A stretch of DNA of 64,000 bases, from the NCBI RefSeq assembly GCF_900104535.1, contig NZ_LT629710.1:1178001-1242000 (forward strand), written 5' to 3'. The stretch comes from Nakamurella panacisegetis (lineage in GTDB: Bacteria > Actinomycetota > Actinomycetes > Mycobacteriales > Nakamurellaceae). The notes beneath the pieces are model-generated. The model had not been told where the DNA came from. It saw nothing but the letters and a program-made list of their open reading frames with translations, and did not search any database. Below are positions 28,590 to 36,558 of the stretch, piece by piece. A program made the position numbers and the translations under genes. Position 1 is the stretch's first letter, and each line of letters starts with the position of its first letter.

Positions 28590-29294
28590 ATGCAGATCCA
28601 ACTCAGGCACAACCCGTCCTTCACCGTCGGCCGGATGTTTCTCACGCCGGGCGAGAGTGTCCGCGTCGAATCGGGCGCGATGATCGCACACTCGGGCGGG
28701 GTCACGTTGGCCGCTCGGGCCGAGGGCGGCATCATGCAGGGTCTGCGACGGTCGGTGCTGGGCGGCGAGTCGTTCTTCGTCACCACCTACACGGCGCCGG
28801 CCGAAGGCGGCTGGGTGGACGTGGCGGGAGTGCTGCCGGGTGACGTCGCCGCCATCGACATCACCCCCGACCGGCCGTACTACCTGGCCAAGGGCAACTG
28901 GATCGCCAATTCCTCGGGTGTCACCATCGACACGCAGTGGGGCGGCCGGGCGAGCCTGTTCGGCGGCGAGGGCGGGTTCGGGATCAGGGCGTCGGGCAGC
29001 GGGCAGGCACTGGTCAGCTGCTACGGGGCCATCGACGTGTTCGATCTGCAGCCTGGGCAGCCGGTCGTCATCGACACCGGGCACGTCGTGGCCTACGACC
29101 TCAACATCGCGTTCCGGATGCGCCGGGCCGTCGAGGGCCGATCGATCCAGTCGATGAAGTCCGGTGAGGGTTTCGTCTTCGACTTCACCGGCCCGGGCCG
29201 CGTGCTGTTGCAGACGCGCAACCCCGAGTCGTTCGCCGAGTGGGCACGTTCGGCCGCACCGGGGCGCAACCCGAAGAGCGGCCTGTTCGGCTGA
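28590..29294 (+). CDS. AIM24/TIGR00266 family protein
   Basis: A 234-residue all-beta protein of the family that includes yeast mitochondrial Aim24; bacterial members lack a defined biochemical role. Recognisable parts are GESVRVESGAMIAHSGGV, LRRSVLGGESFFVTTYTA, ANSSGVTIDTQWGG and GHVVAYDLNIAFRM. No signal peptide or membrane helix. ATG 28590 gives MQIQLRHNPSF, the usual family start. Followed after 106 bases by the TPM protein gene. Confidence 0.85.
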   Translation: MQIQLRHNPSFTVGRMFLTPGESVRVESGAMIAHSGGVTLAARAEGGIMQGLRRSVLGGESFFVTTYTAPAEGGWVDVAGVLPGDVAAIDITPDRPYYLAKGNWIANSSGVTIDTQWGGRASLFGGEGGFGIRASGSGQALVSCYGAIDVFDLQPGQPVVIDTGHVVAYDLNIAFRMRRAVEGRSIQSMKSGEGFVFDFTGPGRVLLQTRNPESFAEWARSAAPGRNPKSGLFG

Positions 29295-29400
29295 GTCGTC
29301 GGCCGGCCCGGAGGGCAGCTCCGGTCTCCGGCCCGAGGCCGGACCCGAGCGCATGATCGTGGCCGTCCGGTGCCCGGACCACGCCGATAAGCTGCGTCAC

Positions 29401-31497
29401 ATGTCGTTGTCACGAGTGACGTCCCGTTCCCCGCTGCGCGCTGTGCTGGTGGCGTTGCTGATGCTGTGCGGCATCCTGGCCGGGGCCGGCACGGCATCGG
29501 CCGAGGGCCCGTTCAGCCTGCCCAGCCAAATCACCGACCACAACAAGTCGGTCGGATGCAGCAACAGTTCGGTGAACACCGCCCTGGCCGATCTGCGCTC
29601 GGCCGACTCCGTGCAGCTGTGGGTGGTGTTCACCGACAGCTTCTCGGGCACCTCCGGTGAGTCGTGGGCGGCTCAGACGTTCACCAAGTCCGGCCTCGGG
29701 GCCAACACCATCCTGCTGGCCGTGGCCACGAAAGACCGGTCGTTCGGGATCAAGGCGTCCTCCACGTTCCCGCTCGACTCGACCAGGCTGTCCGCCGTCA
29801 CCCAGCAGGACATCACCCCCAAGCTGAGCAGCGGCGACTGGGCCGGGGCGGTTGTCGCCGCAGCCGATGGCTATCGGTCAGCGATCGGCAGCGCGGGTAC
29901 CCCGACGGCGAGCTCGGCCGGCGCCCCGTCCTGCACCGCGTCCAGTGCCGCCGGGTCCTCCGGCAGCAAGTCCTGGATCCTCTGGGTGGTCCTGCTGGTC
30001 CTGCTCGGTGGAGGGTTGGTCTGGTACCTGCGAGCCCGTAAGACCAAGGCGGCCAACCCCAACCAACCGGGTGGAGCCACCGGCGGCGGCCGCGGGGACG
30101 GGCAGCCCGGCAGGCCGACCGAACCGCTGGAGCCGCTGCAGTCGGTGTCCGACCGGAGTGTCCAGGTCCTGATCGCCACCGACAACGCCGTCCGCACCAG
30201 CGAACAGCAGCTGACCCTGGCCGAGTCCACCTTCGGTGCGCCGGCCATGGCCGATTTCCGGGCCGCCTTCGAACGGGCACGCACCTCCCTGGCCGCCGCC
30301 TTCCAGCTGCGACAGCAGATCGACGACGACATCCCCGAGGACGACGACACCCGCCGGGCCTGGATGAACGAGATCATCCAGCGGTGCACCGAGGCCGACG
30401 CCGAACTGGACGCGCAGAGCGACCGGTTCGATGCCATGTTGGATCTGAAGAACCAGCTTCCGACCGCGCTCACCGCCCTCAACAGCGACGTCGCCACCCA
30501 GGAGAACCGGGTGCCGGACGCCATGGCCACGCTGGCCCGGCTGAGCAGCACCTACGCGCCGAGCGCCCTGTCCACGATCATCAACAACGCCGCCGAGGCC
30601 GGCCACCGGATCTCCTTCGCCAGGGAGGCGATGGCCACCGCTGTATCCGAGAGCACGGCGGCCGACAACACTCCGGCCGTGGTCGCCGCCCGCAGCGCCC
30701 AGGAGGCGGTCGCCCAGGCCAAGACGCTGCTCGACGCGATCGACAAGCTCAGCTCCGACCTGGCCGACGCGTCGGCCCAGCTGCCGGCGCGCCTGGCCCC
30801 GGTGCAGGCCGAGCTGGATGCGGCCAGGACGGCGTTCGGGCAGGGCAGCACCGGCTCGGCCGGTGCGTCGATCGCGCAACGCCTGCAGCAGGTCGAGACG
30901 GCATTGAAGACGGTGGCCGGCCCGGCCGGACCGAAGGATCCGATCCTGGCCACACAACGGGTCCGGGAGGCCGACGCGACGCTCGACGACATCCTGGCCG
31001 CCACCCGATCCGCTCAGGAAACCCAACAGCGCGCCCTGGCCGCCCTGCAGCAGTCGCTGGACGCGGCCCAGTCCAAGATCACCGGCGCGGGTGACTTCAT
31101 CAACACCCGGCGGGGCGCCGTCGGCAGCGAGGCCCGTACCCGCCTGGCCGAGGCCCAGCGGCACCTGTCGAACGCGCTGGCCCAGGCCGGCTCCGACCCG
31201 GCCGCCGCGCTGTCCGAATCACGCCAGGCCGAGTCGCTGGCCGATGAGGCGGCCCGGCTGGCCCAGAACGACATGGGTCGCTGGCAGGGACCGGGCGGTG
31301 GCGGTTTCGCCGGAGGCGGGGGCGGCAGCTTCACCGGCGCCGTGCTGGGCGGCATCCTCGGCGGCATGCTCAGCGGCGGAGGCCGGGGCGGCGGATTCGG
31401 CGGTTTCGGCGGCGGCGGTTTCGGCGGTGGCGGTTTCGGCGGCGGCGGCTTCGGGGGCGGCGATTCGGGCGGGTTCGGCGAGGGCGGCCGGTTCTGA
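29401..31497 (+). CDS. TPM-domain secreted membrane protein with coiled-coil and glycine-rich tail
   Basis: A 698-residue protein. A signal peptide (ending TASAEG) leads to a TPM domain of about 140 residues (LRSADSVQLWVVFTDSF, KSGLGANTILLAVATKDRSF); TPM domains occur in surface and chloroplast repair proteins. One transmembrane helix (SWILWVVLLVLLGGGLVWYL) divides it from a long, Ala/Gln-rich predicted coiled coil of ~400 residues, probably cytosolic. The last ~65 residues are almost only Gly and Phe (repeats of GGGFGG). Start ATG 29401 follows the annotation of the signal peptide. Function not established; a role in envelope maintenance is inferred. Confidence 0.83.
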   Translation: MSLSRVTSRSPLRAVLVALLMLCGILAGAGTASAEGPFSLPSQITDHNKSVGCSNSSVNTALADLRSADSVQLWVVFTDSFSGTSGESWAAQTFTKSGLGANTILLAVATKDRSFGIKASSTFPLDSTRLSAVTQQDITPKLSSGDWAGAVVAAADGYRSAIGSAGTPTASSAGAPSCTASSAAGSSGSKSWILWVVLLVLLGGGLVWYLRARKTKAANPNQPGGATGGGRGDGQPGRPTEPLEPLQSVSDRSVQVLIATDNAVRTSEQQLTLAESTFGAPAMADFRAAFERARTSLAAAFQLRQQIDDDIPEDDDTRRAWMNEIIQRCTEADAELDAQSDRFDAMLDLKNQLPTALTALNSDVATQENRVPDAMATLARLSSTYAPSALSTIINNAAEAGHRISFAREAMATAVSESTAADNTPAVVAARSAQEAVAQAKTLLDAIDKLSSDLADASAQLPARLAPVQAELDAARTAFGQGSTGSAGASIAQRLQQVETALKTVAGPAGPKDPILATQRVREADATLDDILAATRSAQETQQRALAALQQSLDAAQSKITGAGDFINTRRGAVGSEARTRLAEAQRHLSNALAQAGSDPAAALSESRQAESLADEAARLAQNDMGRWQGPGGGGFAGGGGGSFTGAVLGGILGGMLSGGGRGGGFGGFGGGGFGGGGFGGGGFGGGDSGGFGEGGRF

Positions 31498-31642
31498 CGC
31501 AGTAGCGGGCCGGTCCCCGCCGAGCTCCGATCGACGGGACGTTCGCGGGCGGCAGTTCCCATGCATTGCCTCAGACGACGCACAGGAGCCGCATAGCCCG
31601 GGCCATCAAGGTGAAGGCATCCACTCCAAGGAGGCCTTCGTC

Positions 31643-31957
31643 ATGGAACTATCCGACCGGATCCGAACCGGCCAGCGGCTGCGTCGCCGGGTCAGGCTGC
31701 TGACGGCCGGGGTGGCCGGCGTGGCCGGCGCGGCGACCGTGGCGACCACGATCGCCCTGGCCTCACCAGCCGCGGCCGCGACGCCGGCGGCGACGACCGG
31801 CGTCACCACGAACTCCACCGTTGCCACCACCGCAGCCGCCGCCAGCACGTCGTCCGGCACGACGACATCCAGCAGCACGACGAGCACGACTCTGAGCAGC
31901 ACCGCCGCTCCGACCACCACCTCCGCCGCGGCCAGCGCCTCGTCGGGAGGTTCCTGA
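31643..31957 (+). CDS. Secreted Ser/Thr/Ala-rich small protein, first gene of a redox operon
   Basis: A 104-residue protein. A basic N-terminus (LRRRVRLL) and a hydrophobic helix ending ASPAAAA form a signal peptide or anchor; the remaining ~60 residues are nearly all Ser, Thr, Ala and Gly. AAGGAGG lies 8 bases before ATG 31643. Its TGA overlaps the apbE start, so the two are made together. In other genomes ApbE partners carry an FMN-binding domain with a target Thr/Ser; none is visible here. It could be a spacer protein, an O-glycosylated or flavinylated peptide; unproven. Confidence 0.6.
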   Translation: MELSDRIRTGQRLRRRVRLLTAGVAGVAGAATVATTIALASPAAAATPAATTGVTTNSTVATTAAAASTSSGTTTSSSTTSTTLSSTAAPTTTSAAASASSGGS

Positions 31958-32922
31958 TGAACCCCACCAGCGGTCGCGTGGATTTCGAGATCTGGTCCAC
32001 GACAGCCACTCTCGTCGTCACCGATCCGGCCGCACTGGGCGCCGCACGAGCCGAACTCGACGACGAGCTGGGCCACACCGAAGTGGCCTGCAGCCGGTTC
32101 CGGGCCGACTCCGAGATCAACGCCCTGCTCCGCTCCCCCGGCCGTCGGGTGTCCCTGTCACCGACCCTGAACGACGCGATGGCGGCCGCACTCCGGATCG
32201 CCTCCGCGACCTCGTACCTCGTCGACCCGACCGTCGCGGCCGCCGTCATCGCCCTGGGCTACGACCGGGACATCGCCCTGCTCGGCGACATCGCCGGGCT
32301 CTCCGATCTGGTCGACCGGGGCATCGGCGAGGCCACGGCAACCGCCCGGCCGGCCCCGGGGGCCTGGCGGGTCGAACACGATCACGAAGCCGCCACGGTC
32401 ACCGTCCCGGCCGGGGTGGGACTCGATCTGGGTGCCACCGCGAAGGCATTCGCCGCCGATCGGGCGGCGGTTCGGATCCACTCCCGCCTCGGATGCGGGG
32501 TGCTGGTGAGTCTGGGCGGCGACATCTCCGTCGCCGGGCCGGCTCCGGACGGCGGCTGGAGCATCGCCATCGCCGACGACCACCGCACGGCCGAGGCCGA
32601 TCCGCAGACGACCGTCGCGATCAGCAGCGGCGGCCTGGCCACGTCGTCGATCACCGCCCGCCGGTGGCGCACGCCGGTCGGTGTGCGGCACCACCTGGTC
32701 GATCCACGCACCGGAGAGAATCCGGCTCCGCTGTGGCGCAGTGCGTCGGTCGCGGCCGGCAGCGCGGTGGACGCCAACGCCGGCGCCACCGCGGCGATCA
32801 TCCTCGGCGACCAGGCGCCCGTCTGGCTGGCCGAGCGTCGCCTCCCGTCCCGGCTGGTCCGCATCGACGGCTCGGTCGTGGCCGTGGCCGGATGGCCGGC
32901 CGATCAGCAGCGAGCGGCGTGA
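31957..32922 (+). CDS. FAD:protein FMN transferase (ApbE family)
   Basis: A 321-residue enzyme that moves FMN from FAD onto a Thr or Ser of a target protein. Key motifs are YLVDPTVAAAVIALGYDRD, the LDLGATAKAFAADRA metal/FAD segment, LVSLGGDISVAGPAPDGGW and the HHLVDPRTGENPAP loop. No lipobox is seen, so unlike Gram-negative ApbE it may act inside the cell or be poorly anchored. Its ATG overlaps the stop of the Ser/Thr-rich gene (TGATG), and its stop overlaps the next ATG. No FMN-binding-domain substrate is encoded in the operon. Confidence 0.88.
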   Translation: MNPTSGRVDFEIWSTTATLVVTDPAALGAARAELDDELGHTEVACSRFRADSEINALLRSPGRRVSLSPTLNDAMAAALRIASATSYLVDPTVAAAVIALGYDRDIALLGDIAGLSDLVDRGIGEATATARPAPGAWRVEHDHEAATVTVPAGVGLDLGATAKAFAADRAAVRIHSRLGCGVLVSLGGDISVAGPAPDGGWSIAIADDHRTAEADPQTTVAISSGGLATSSITARRWRTPVGVRHHLVDPRTGENPAPLWRSASVAAGSAVDANAGATAAIILGDQAPVWLAERRLPSRLVRIDGSVVAVAGWPADQQRAA

Positions 32923-33518
32923 TGAGCACCCAGATCCTCTGGTACGCCAGCCGGGCCACCGGCGCCGTCTCCCTGGTGCTGTTCAGTGCCGTCATGGTGC
33001 TCGGCATACTCACCGCCGGACGAAAGGGCTCGTCGTTTCTGCCCCGCGCCGCCGTGCTGCGCCTGCACCGGTCCCTGACCATCACGTCAATGGCCTTCCT
33101 CGCGATCCACATCGTCACGGCGATCAGCGACGGCTACGTCAGCCTTTCCTTCCTGGACGCGATCCTGCCGTTCCGCTCGGCGTGGGAACCGATGTGGATC
33201 GGGCTCGGCACAGTGGCCGTCGATCTGATGCTGGCCGTCGGGATCACCAGCGCTCTCCGACGCCGTCTCTCCCCGTCGGCGTGGAAGGCCGTGCATCTGA
33301 GCTCGTACGCCATGTGGCCGATTGCCGTCCTGCACGGCTTCGGCACGTCCGGCGGCGACGGTACGTCGCCCTGGATGATCATCCTCGACATTGTCTGCAT
33401 CGCCGGCGTTCTCGGCGCCCTCGCAGTGAGGCTGCGGCCCGACCGGCACCCGGACAGCGTGGCCCGCCAGGCCGCGACGACCGCCCATCCCCGCGAATCG
33501 ATCGGAGCCGGCCGTTGA
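32922..33518 (+). CDS. Ferric-reductase-like transmembrane protein (b-type heme)
   Basis: A 198-residue membrane protein with five or six helices and His pairs spaced to hold heme b: LRLHRSLTITSMAFLAIHIV and WKAVHLSSYAMWPIAVLHGF. It has no flavodoxin-reductase C-terminal domain, so electrons must come from another subunit, probably the NuoF-like product of the next gene. TGATG overlap with apbE upstream and a TTGA overlap with the next gene make it part of a tight operon. Confidence 0.85.
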   Translation: MSTQILWYASRATGAVSLVLFSAVMVLGILTAGRKGSSFLPRAAVLRLHRSLTITSMAFLAIHIVTAISDGYVSLSFLDAILPFRSAWEPMWIGLGTVAVDLMLAVGITSALRRRLSPSAWKAVHLSSYAMWPIAVLHGFGTSGGDGTSPWMIILDIVCIAGVLGALAVRLRPDRHPDSVARQAATTAHPRESIGAGR

Positions 33519-34798
33519 GCACCGCCCTGCATCCTCCGACCACCGTCAGCACGGCTCGTCTGCTGCCGACCCGGCCGGCCGTGCATCTGGCCGACCACGA
33601 AGCTCGGCTCGGGCCCCTTCCGCTGGCCGTCGCGCCCCGGTTGGCCGACCTGATCACCGCGGCCGGCCTGCTCGGCCGCGGCGGCGGTGGTTTCCCGACC
33701 GGGCGCAAGTTCCGCGCGGTGGCGCAGGCCTCGTCGGCGCGGCGACCGGCGGTGGTCATCGCCAACTGCTGTGAAGGTGATCCGACGTCGTCGAAAGACG
33801 CTGTGCTGCTGACGACTTCACCCCATCTGGTGATCGACGGAGCCGTGTTGGCCGCGGCCGCGGTCGGCGCCGACCGGGTGATCCTGGCCGTTCATGAGGG
33901 GGCCGGAACCACCACCGGGCTGCGGCGGGCCCTGTCCGAACGCGGGCCGGGGGCCGCCGGCATCGCCATCGCGGGCGTCCCGGCGCGGTTCGTCGCATCC
34001 GAGTCCACCGCGCTGGTCCGGTATCTCAATTCCGGTGACGCCCGCCCGGGCGGGCGTCTGACCGCGATCTGGGAGTCGGGGGTGGACGGCCGACCGACCC
34101 TGGTCGACAACGCGGAGACGCTCGCGCAGGTCGCCCTGATCGCCCGGTTCGGCCCGGACTGGTTCACCTCGGTCGGCACCCCCGACGAGCCCGGCACCAC
34201 GCTGGTGACGGTGGCCGGGGCGGTATCTCGGCCCGGCGTGGTCGAGATCGCCGGTGGCACCGCACTTCGGACGATCCTGGCCGCTGTCGGCTACCACCCG
34301 GCCACCGACCCGTCCTGGGCGTTGGTCGGCGGCCTGGCCGGTCGTTGGATCGACCTCACCCGTGGCGCCGACATCGGTTTCAGCGCCGCGGAACTCGCGG
34401 CGGCCGGAGGGGTGAAGGGGGTGGCCTCGATCGTCGTCCTGCCGCCCCACGGGTGCGTGCTCCGCGAGACGGCGCGGATCCTGGACCACCTGGCCGCGGC
34501 CGGTGCCCGGCAGTGCGGCCCGTGCATGTTCGGTCTGCCGGCCATTGCCGCTGACATGGCCGGGCTGGTGGCCGGCGACCGGACCGCTCTGGGACGCCTC
34601 CGCCACCGCCTGCCGGTGATCAACGGGCGCGGTGCGTGCGGGCACCCGGACGGCGCGGTGGCCCTGGCGGCCAGCGCGCTACAGGTGATGACCGGCCCCG
34701 AAGCGGTCCATCTCGACGGTCATCTGCGGCTGGCCCGCTGCCTCGCCGGGCCCCCGATGGTCCCGCTCGGCGGATCGATCGACGGAGGACGAGCGTGA
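33515..34798 (+). CDS. NuoF/RnfC-like SLBB protein with altered Fe-S ligands
   Basis: A 427-residue protein of the complex I 51-kDa (NuoF) family. The FMN/NAD(P)H motif GLLGRGGGGFPTGRKF and the ANCCEGDPTSSKDAVLL stretch correspond to the NuoF/RnfC nucleotide site; an SLBB domain (TLVTVAGAVSRPGVVEIAGG) follows. The cluster region has Cys at about residues 334, 337 and 375 (QCGPC and ACGHP) where NuoF has four Cys (CxxCxxC...C); the first is missing. A TTG start at 33515 has GGAG 7 bases upstream. Probably a soluble electron-entry subunit for the membrane protein upstream, with the ferredoxin encoded next. Confidence 0.8.
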   Translation: MSTALHPPTTVSTARLLPTRPAVHLADHEARLGPLPLAVAPRLADLITAAGLLGRGGGGFPTGRKFRAVAQASSARRPAVVIANCCEGDPTSSKDAVLLTTSPHLVIDGAVLAAAAVGADRVILAVHEGAGTTTGLRRALSERGPGAAGIAIAGVPARFVASESTALVRYLNSGDARPGGRLTAIWESGVDGRPTLVDNAETLAQVALIARFGPDWFTSVGTPDEPGTTLVTVAGAVSRPGVVEIAGGTALRTILAAVGYHPATDPSWALVGGLAGRWIDLTRGADIGFSAAELAAAGGVKGVASIVVLPPHGCVLRETARILDHLAAAGARQCGPCMFGLPAIAADMAGLVAGDRTALGRLRHRLPVINGRGACGHPDGAVALAASALQVMTGPEAVHLDGHLRLARCLAGPPMVPLGGSIDGGRA

Positions 34799-35013
34799 GC
34801 ACCAAGGATCTCCGGCTGTTGGTCGACCCGATCGGCTGCCGCGCCCACGGACTCTGCGCCGACGAGTTGCCCGAGGCCATCGAACTGGACGAATGGGGCT
34901 ACCCGATTCTGCCCAGTGGGCCGATTCCGCCGGATCTGCTGCGTCGCGCCCGAGCCGCGGCGAACGCCTGCCCGGTTCTGGCTCTGCGGCTGATGACGCC
35001 GGTACGGCGCTAG
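34795..35013 (+). CDS. Three-cysteine ferredoxin
   Basis: A 72-residue ferredoxin. C15-x2-H18-x2-C21 and C59-P form a single cluster site in which His18 sits where [4Fe-4S] proteins have Cys; such proteins usually carry [3Fe-4S] and pair with P450s or redox enzymes in actinomycetes. GGAGG 6 bases before GTG 34795; overlaps the NuoF-like stop (GTGA). It probably carries electrons to or from the NuoF-like protein, and could also serve the P450 at 9.3 kb. Confidence 0.88.
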   Translation: MSTKDLRLLVDPIGCRAHGLCADELPEAIELDEWGYPILPSGPIPPDLLRRARAAANACPVLALRLMTPVRR

Positions 35014-35033
35014 CCGGTCCCGTCTCCCAACGG

Positions 35034-35052
35034 TCAGGCAAGGCTTGCATTG
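35034..35052. promoter_or_regulatory. Possible metal-regulator site before the VIT-type transporter
   Basis: TCAGGCAAGGCTTGCATTG matches 11 of 19 positions of the DtxR/IdeR box TTAGGTTAGGCTAACCTAA and contains the perfect palindrome GCAAGGCTTGC (35038-35048). It lies 37 bases before the iron/manganese transporter start. Weak but well placed. Confidence 0.35.
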
Positions 35053-35089
35053 CTGGCGCGACCTGCCCGGACTCACCTACGGTTGAAGC

Positions 35090-35842
35090 GTGAGCAAGAC
35101 CGGAAACACCACGCCCACCACCGCCGAGGTGGACCACGGGCACGCTGACGAACCGCATGCGGGCGGGCTGTCGTCGCGGCTCAACTGGCTCCGGGCCGGC
35201 GTGCTCGGCGCGAACGACGGGATCGTCTCCACCGCGGGCCTGGTGATCGGCGTGGCCGCCGCGACCACGGCGAAAGGCCCGATCCTGACCGCCGGGGTGG
35301 CCGGCCTCATCGCCGGCGCGGTGTCGATGGCCCTCGGCGAGTACGTGTCGGTGAGCACCCAGCGGGACACCGAGCGGGCGCTGCTGGAAAAGGAACGCCG
35401 GGAGCTGGCCGAGAGCCCGGAGGCGGAGCTGGCCGAGCTGACCGCCATGTACGAGGCGAAGGGCCTGAGCCCGTCGACCGCCCAGCTGGTGGCCCGCGAG
35501 CTCACCGCCCATGACGCCTTCGCCGCCCACGTCGACGTCGAACTGAACATCGACCCCGACGAGCTGACCAACCCCTGGCAGGCGGCGTTCGCTTCGGCGG
35601 TGTCGTTCAGCATCGGGGCTCTGCTCCCGCTGCTGGCCATCCTGTTACCCCCGCCCGGCGCCCGGATCCCGGTGACGTTCGCCGCGGTACTGGTCGCGCT
35701 CGCCCTGACCGGGACCATCAGTGCCCGGCTGGGCGGCTCAGCTCGATTCCGGGCGGTGATGCGCATCCTGGTCGGCGGAGCGCTGGCCATGATCGTGACC
35801 TTCGGGATCGGGCAACTGGTGGGTCACGTCGGCGGAATCTGA
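35090..35842 (+). CDS. VIT1/CCC1 family iron/manganese transporter
   Basis: A 250-residue membrane protein likely to move Fe2+ or Mn2+ out of the cytosol. The first helix holds LGANDGIVSTAGLVIGVAAA, and the second SMALGEYVSVSTQRDTERAL; the soluble helical hairpin with Glu clusters (KERRELAESPEAELAELTAM) is the metal-collecting loop of the family. A His-rich N-terminus (DHGHADEPH) may also bind metal. GTG 35090. The last 105 bases overlap a gene on the other strand. Confidence 0.88.
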   Translation: MSKTGNTTPTTAEVDHGHADEPHAGGLSSRLNWLRAGVLGANDGIVSTAGLVIGVAAATTAKGPILTAGVAGLIAGAVSMALGEYVSVSTQRDTERALLEKERRELAESPEAELAELTAMYEAKGLSPSTAQLVARELTAHDAFAAHVDVELNIDPDELTNPWQAAFASAVSFSIGALLPLLAILLPPPGARIPVTFAAVLVALALTGTISARLGGSARFRAVMRILVGGALAMIVTFGIGQLVGHVGGI

Positions 35843-36037
35843 TCGGCTTCGCGAGGCGGCCGACACCCTTCGTTGTTCGACCCGGCGGTCCCTGATGCGG
35901 GCGATCAACCCGAGACTGCAGAAGAATGCCAGCAGAATCGCCCCACCGATGTACATCAGCAGGGTGCCGATGCTGAAACCGCCTCCGTCGTCGGCGGCGG
36001 CGAGCGCGACACGCGCGAGATCATTCACTTCATTCAT
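35738..36037 (-). CDS. Small single-pass membrane protein coupled to an OhrR-like regulator
   Basis: A 99-residue protein with one transmembrane helix (FSIGTLLMYIGGAILLAFFC) and a polar, His/Asp-rich C-terminal tail. Its ATG overlaps the regulator stop in ATGA, and AGGA precedes it. The final 105 bases lie inside the VIT transporter gene on the opposite strand, an unusual coding overlap; the tail may therefore be constrained more by the other gene. No family recognised. Confidence 0.6.
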   Translation of the reverse strand: MNEVNDLARVALAAADDGGGFSIGTLLMYIGGAILLAFFCSLGLIARIRDRRVEQRRVSAASRSRSDSADVTHQLPDPEGHDHGQRSADQDAHHRPESS

Positions 36038-36495
36038 CGGTCCTGCTCCGAATCGATAGCGTGGGTACGGGAAATGAACCCGGTCAATGTGGTGTGCAGT
36101 TCTCGGAGATCGGCCACCTTCATCCCCAACCGTTGCACCACGGCTTCGGGAATCCGCTCGGCGTCGGACCGCAGGGCGACGCCGGCGGGCGTGAGCGACA
36201 CCGACAGCAGCCGCTCGTCGGCCGTGTCGCGTGCCCGCACCAACAGCCCCTGGGCCTCGAGGCGCTTCAGCAGCGGGGAGAGCGTCCCCGGATCGAGCTG
36301 CAACCGGCCGCTCAGATCCTTGACCGAGAGCGGCGCACGCTGCCACAGGGCCAGCATCACGAGGTACTGCGGGTGGGTCAGGCCCATCGGTTCCAGCAGC
36401 GGTTTGTAGAGCGCCACCACGCTTCGGGCCGCGACCACCAAGGCGAAGCACACCTGCTGCTCCAGGGCCAGGGGGTCGGTCTCAGGCGAACTCAT
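36034..36495 (-). CDS. OhrR-like MarR family redox regulator
   Basis: A 153-residue winged-helix repressor. The segment EQQVCFALVVAARSVVALYK contains Cys16 at the place of the peroxide-sensing Cys of OhrR, and MGLTHPQYLVMLALW, LQLDPGTLSPLLKRLEAQGL and DERLLSVSLTPAG follow as in that family. Oxidation of the Cys by organic peroxide would release DNA. ATG 36495 is used; an upstream ATG at 36546 lies inside the palindromic operator region. No ohr peroxidase gene is beside it; instead a small membrane protein is translationally coupled downstream. Confidence 0.85.
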   Translation of the reverse strand: MSSPETDPLALEQQVCFALVVAARSVVALYKPLLEPMGLTHPQYLVMLALWQRAPLSVKDLSGRLQLDPGTLSPLLKRLEAQGLLVRARDTADERLLSVSLTPAGVALRSDAERIPEAVVQRLGMKVADLRELHTTLTGFISRTHAIDSEQDR

Positions 36496-36508
36496 ACCGC
36501 AGAGCCTA

Positions 36509-36534
36509 CCAATGATTGGTGCACCATGCATTGG
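36509..36534. promoter_or_regulatory. Palindromic operator before the OhrR-like gene
   Basis: A 26-bp near-palindrome centred on GGTGCACC (CCAATGATTGGTGCACCATGCATTGG has matching outer CCAATG/CATTGG arms). It lies 14 bases before the regulator start, a typical place for autoregulation by a MarR dimer. Confidence 0.55.
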
Positions 36535-36558
36535 GGCGTGCATCACTGGGACGGCGGA

